Part shown: positions 61,560-64,000 of the stretch, piece by piece
Numbering within the stretch: position 1 is the stretch's first letter
Layout: each line of letters opens with the position of its first letter
Source of the DNA: Odontocerum albicorne
Taxonomy: Eukaryota; Arthropoda; Insecta; Trichoptera; Odontoceridae
Length of the DNA: 64,000 nt
Assembly (NCBI GenBank): GCA_949825065.1
Contig: OX463852.1
Span: forward strand, 14,236,127 to 14,300,126
Direction of reading: 5' to 3'
Made by a program: the position numbers and the translations under genes
The notes under the pieces: generated by a model
The model's database searches: none
What the model saw: the letters and a program-made list of their open reading frames with translations, nothing else
Told to the model about the DNA's origin: nothing

Positions 61560-62849
61560 CGAGGGTGGTCCGATAAGTACTTAGCCTACAAAAGAATAAC
61601 AAAAATTTTGGAAAAGTGGCGATTTATTTCTCAACATAATCTCCTTTGAGTTCGATACACTTGACCCAGCGATGCTCCAACTTCTTTAACCCGTCTGAAA
61701 AATACGTTTTCTGGAGGTCTGCAAAGTAGGCCTCCGTGGCGGTGATAACCTCCTCATTTGACTCAAATTTCTGCCCGGCGAGTGACTTTTTCAAATTTGG
61801 AAACAAAAAAAAGTCGCACGGGGTCAAATCCGGAGAATACGGTGGATGGGGCAGCAGTTCATAGCCTAATTCAACCAATTTGGCCGTGGCGACGGCGGAG
61901 GTGTGAGCCGGTGCGTTGTCATGATGGAAGAGCACTTTTTCTTCACCAAATGGGGCCGTTTTGTCTGCAATTCGGCGTCGAATCGGCCCAATAATTCGGC
62001 ATAGTAGAGCCCTGTGACCGTTTTGCCCTTCTCCAGGAAGTCGATGTAGATCACACCTTTTGAATCCCAAAAAACGGTGGCCATCACCTTTCCGGCCGAA
62101 AGGACAGTCTTCGCCTTATTCGGAGCACGTTCGCCGGGTGAAGTCCACTGTTTCGACTGTTCCTTGGTCTCGGGTGTGTACCAGTGTATCCATGTTTCGT
62201 CAACGTTCACGAAACGACGCAGAAACTCCTTCGGATTGCGCTTAAACATCGTCAAACACTGCTATGAAGTGGTCTCACGGTTGCGCTTGTTGTCCGGAGT
62301 GAGCAAACGCGGCACCCATGCGCCGACAGCTTTCTCATGCCCAATACTTCATGCAGGATATGACCCACGCGGTCTTTTGAGATGCCTATTGTCTCAGCTA
62401 TCTCGCGCACCTTCAATCGGCGGTCTGCCAATCCGAGATCGTGGATTTTTATCACGTTATCCTCCGTGGTAGCCGTTTTCTGGGCACCTGGGCGTGGCTC
62501 ATCAAAAACCGATGTGCGACCACGTTGAAACTCGTTAAACCAATTTTTGACGGTCGCCATCGAAGGAGAAGAGTCATCGTATACAGCATCCAAGCGCTCT
62601 TTGATTTCGCTGCGCGATTTCCCTTTCAAAAACAAGAATCGAATCACCGACCGATATTGCTCTTTTTCCATTTTTCTCAAATTCGCGGACACGTTCGCTT
62701 CCACACGCGGTCAAAACAAAACTACGCATCCGATTCGGCTGAAATTTTGACAGTAGCTGTCAACGAGAATGTACTATGCGATAAAAAATTGCTCTTGCGA
62801 TAGTGGTGCCATCGGGTGGTGAGGCTAAGTACTTATCGGACCGCCCTCG
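61560..62849 (-). mobile_element. mariner G, full length
   Basis: Near-perfect tips CGAGGGTGGTCCGATAAGTA / CGAGGGCGGTCCGATAAGTA in inverse, TA at 61558-61559 and 62850-62851. 1,290 bp, markedly GC-richer than the intron, hence a recent arrival. Only 44 bp after the donor of NFRKB exon 21. Confidence 0.94.
61624..62704 (-). pseudogene. mariner G transposase, frameshifted
   Basis: Starts MEANVSANLRKMEKEQYRSV (MEKEQ at 62668 is the alternative start). HTH VKNWFNEFQRGRTSVFDEPR and EIAETIGISKDRVGHILHEV; first Asp in FVNVDETWIHWYTPET; second in LFHHDNAPAHTSAVATAK; third in PPYSPDLTPCDFFLFPNLKK; C-terminal CIELKGDYVEK. Frameshifts near 62325 and 61945 split it in three. Confidence 0.9.
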
Positions 62850-62851
62850 TA

Positions 62852-63520
62852 CATCAGATACAACCACGAGTGTTATTGTCATATGTGGTGCATTAGTTAC
62901 AACCAGCAGCTCTTCCAGGAGGAACCTATATTTATTAACCTTTAAGAAGGTTGGTTGGTCAGCAGACCTTGAAGCTGTGGCTCTATCGGTATGCAAAAGT
63001 TTAAATAGCTGAACATCAACGAATGGAGGAATATCTTTTTCTGCTTGCTGTTGATTACCTTTCTTGACCTTTTGGTTCTAGAGGATGCCATTGGAAGGCA
63101 AAGTCCATAAGATACTAATCATTCTACGTTAACACAAAACCTCCAACTTTCTCATCTCCAACTCCAAAAAATCCAACTTTTTCATTTTTCCTCAGAGATT
63201 GTATTGATTTTGTAGTGATAAAGAAAAAAACTAAGAAGTCTCATCAGACAAACTGTTTAAAAGTATTGACCGATTTTTCCATACCTCTAAAAGTTTGATT
63301 ATTACAGATTTTGCCATTCCAACTATAATTTCTGCTTTAATTCAATGTTTCAAGATACATAAATACCCTTACATAATTTTTTTACCTATACACCAAATCT
63401 ATTACTATACAAAAAAGATATTTTAATTTTATACAATTTTTAAGTCTAAAAAGTCATTTGAGCATTAAAAAATTAGATTATTGTTAAATCTTATATTTAG
63501 TTTCAGAACTATAATTTCTT
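62852..63520. other. Downstream NFRKB intron, nothing recognised
   Basis: No exon with acceptable borders was found; the next NFRKB exon must lie past the window. Confidence 0.45.
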
Positions 63521-63522
63521 GG

Positions 63523-63807
63523 TTTAGTGTTTCCAGTTGTTCATCAAATGCTGATAATGATCTTTTGCTCGGAATGTCTCAATATTTAGTTTAGTGTTTC
63601 CAGTTAAGTTGTTTATCAAATGCTGATAATGATCTTTTGCTCGGAATGTCTCAATATTTAGTTTAGTGTTTCCAGTTAAGTTGTTCATCAAATGCTGATA
63701 ATGATCTTTTGCTCGGAATGTCTCAATATTTAGTTTAGTGTTTCCAGTTAAGTTGTTTATCAAATGCTGATAATGATCTTTTGCTCGGAATGTCTCAATA
63801 TTTAGTT
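63523..63807. repeat. 72-bp tandem repeat, 4 copies
   Basis: Units starting TTAGTGTTTCCAGTTAAGTT; copies alternate between GTTCATC and GTTTATC, so the array grew as a 144-bp double unit. The first copy lacks five bases. An open frame on the minus strand is a by-product of the period. Confidence 0.92.
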
Positions 63808-64000
63808 TTTTCTTTTGACTCAAATAATATTAATTAGGTTTTTTTGTCATATGCATAGTTTAAAAGCAATTACTTATGATTCTTAAGTACAAACATTTAT
63901 ATTTCATCAATAAGATACACTCAAAAGTCTAGTTTACTGGGGACACGACAAATGAAAGGCAATAAACCCAGATCCATATAAATTGTATGTCCACATTAAA

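Noticed and set aside
63524..63823. 99-codon repeat protein on the minus strand
   Set aside because: Same reasoning: a tandem DNA repeat with period 72 gives an open frame; no start context and no homology.

Overview
The window is eukaryotic and almost certainly insect nuclear DNA: AT-rich, with two long spliced genes whose exons carry clean GT/AG borders and conserved reading phase. Their introns are packed with mariner, piggyBac, pogo/Tigger, DD41D, LTR, LINE and tRNA-headed SINE copies. The mix suggests an arthropod with a high transposon load; Hemiptera is a guess I hold loosely. The window contains no prokaryotic features, no rRNA and no CRISPR array.

Gene 1 (minus strand, start codon at 23821, coding exons to about 2471) encodes a protein of about 1,460 residues. 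It has a very long acidic, Ser/Thr-rich middle full of TQ and SQ motifs, a Lys-rich stretch, and a C-terminal BRCT module resembling that of MDC1, the chromatin adaptor of the DNA-damage checkpoint. The second BRCT repeat is cut off after its first strand, so either a weak splice donor leads to an exon left of the window or the protein is truncated. Gene 2 (plus strand, start codon at 31387, 21 coding exons to 61515, continuing past the right edge) is NFRKB, the INO80 chromatin-remodelling subunit. It carries the N-terminal DEUBAD-type region, the winged-helix-like middle and a long C-terminal tail. The tail holds two striking expansions: a pentapeptide ARQE-type array and an array of 22 to 23 GQTVQL units. 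Both genes act in chromatin or DNA repair, but they are about 7.5 kb apart and convergence of function may be chance.

Mobile DNA, left to right: a mariner (1-1160); mariner remains (1800-2150); a deleted mariner inside a SINE (3950-5145); 72-bp tandem repeats (9.6-10.06 kb); a piggyBac-type MITE (10.3 kb); a DD41D transposon sitting inside a long inverted repeat (11.9-13.35 kb); two related deleted mariners (14.1 and 15.2 kb); a piggyBac fossil (16-17.6 kb); LINE remnants (18-18.8 and 19.9-20.35 kb); an intact piggyBac transposase nested in a SINE (21.1-23.35 kb); a foldback MITE (24.8 kb); a mariner (25.5-26.9 kb); a Tigger element (27.45-30.36 kb) carrying a nested miniature LTR retrotransposon (28.56-29.8 kb). 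Within NFRKB introns lie further mariners (34.7, 39.4, 45.2 and 61.6 kb), Tigger-like MITEs (41, 44.5 and 55 kb), SINEs, LINE tails, foldback hairpins (33.2, 50.8 and 57.4 kb) and a second 72-bp tandem array (63.5 kb).

Nothing here amounts to a new multi-gene system. The most unusual items are the GQTVQL array in NFRKB, the TQ-repeat MDC1-like protein, the miniature LTR element with a decayed gag and an internal 18-bp minisatellite, and the several nested or tip-swapped transposons.
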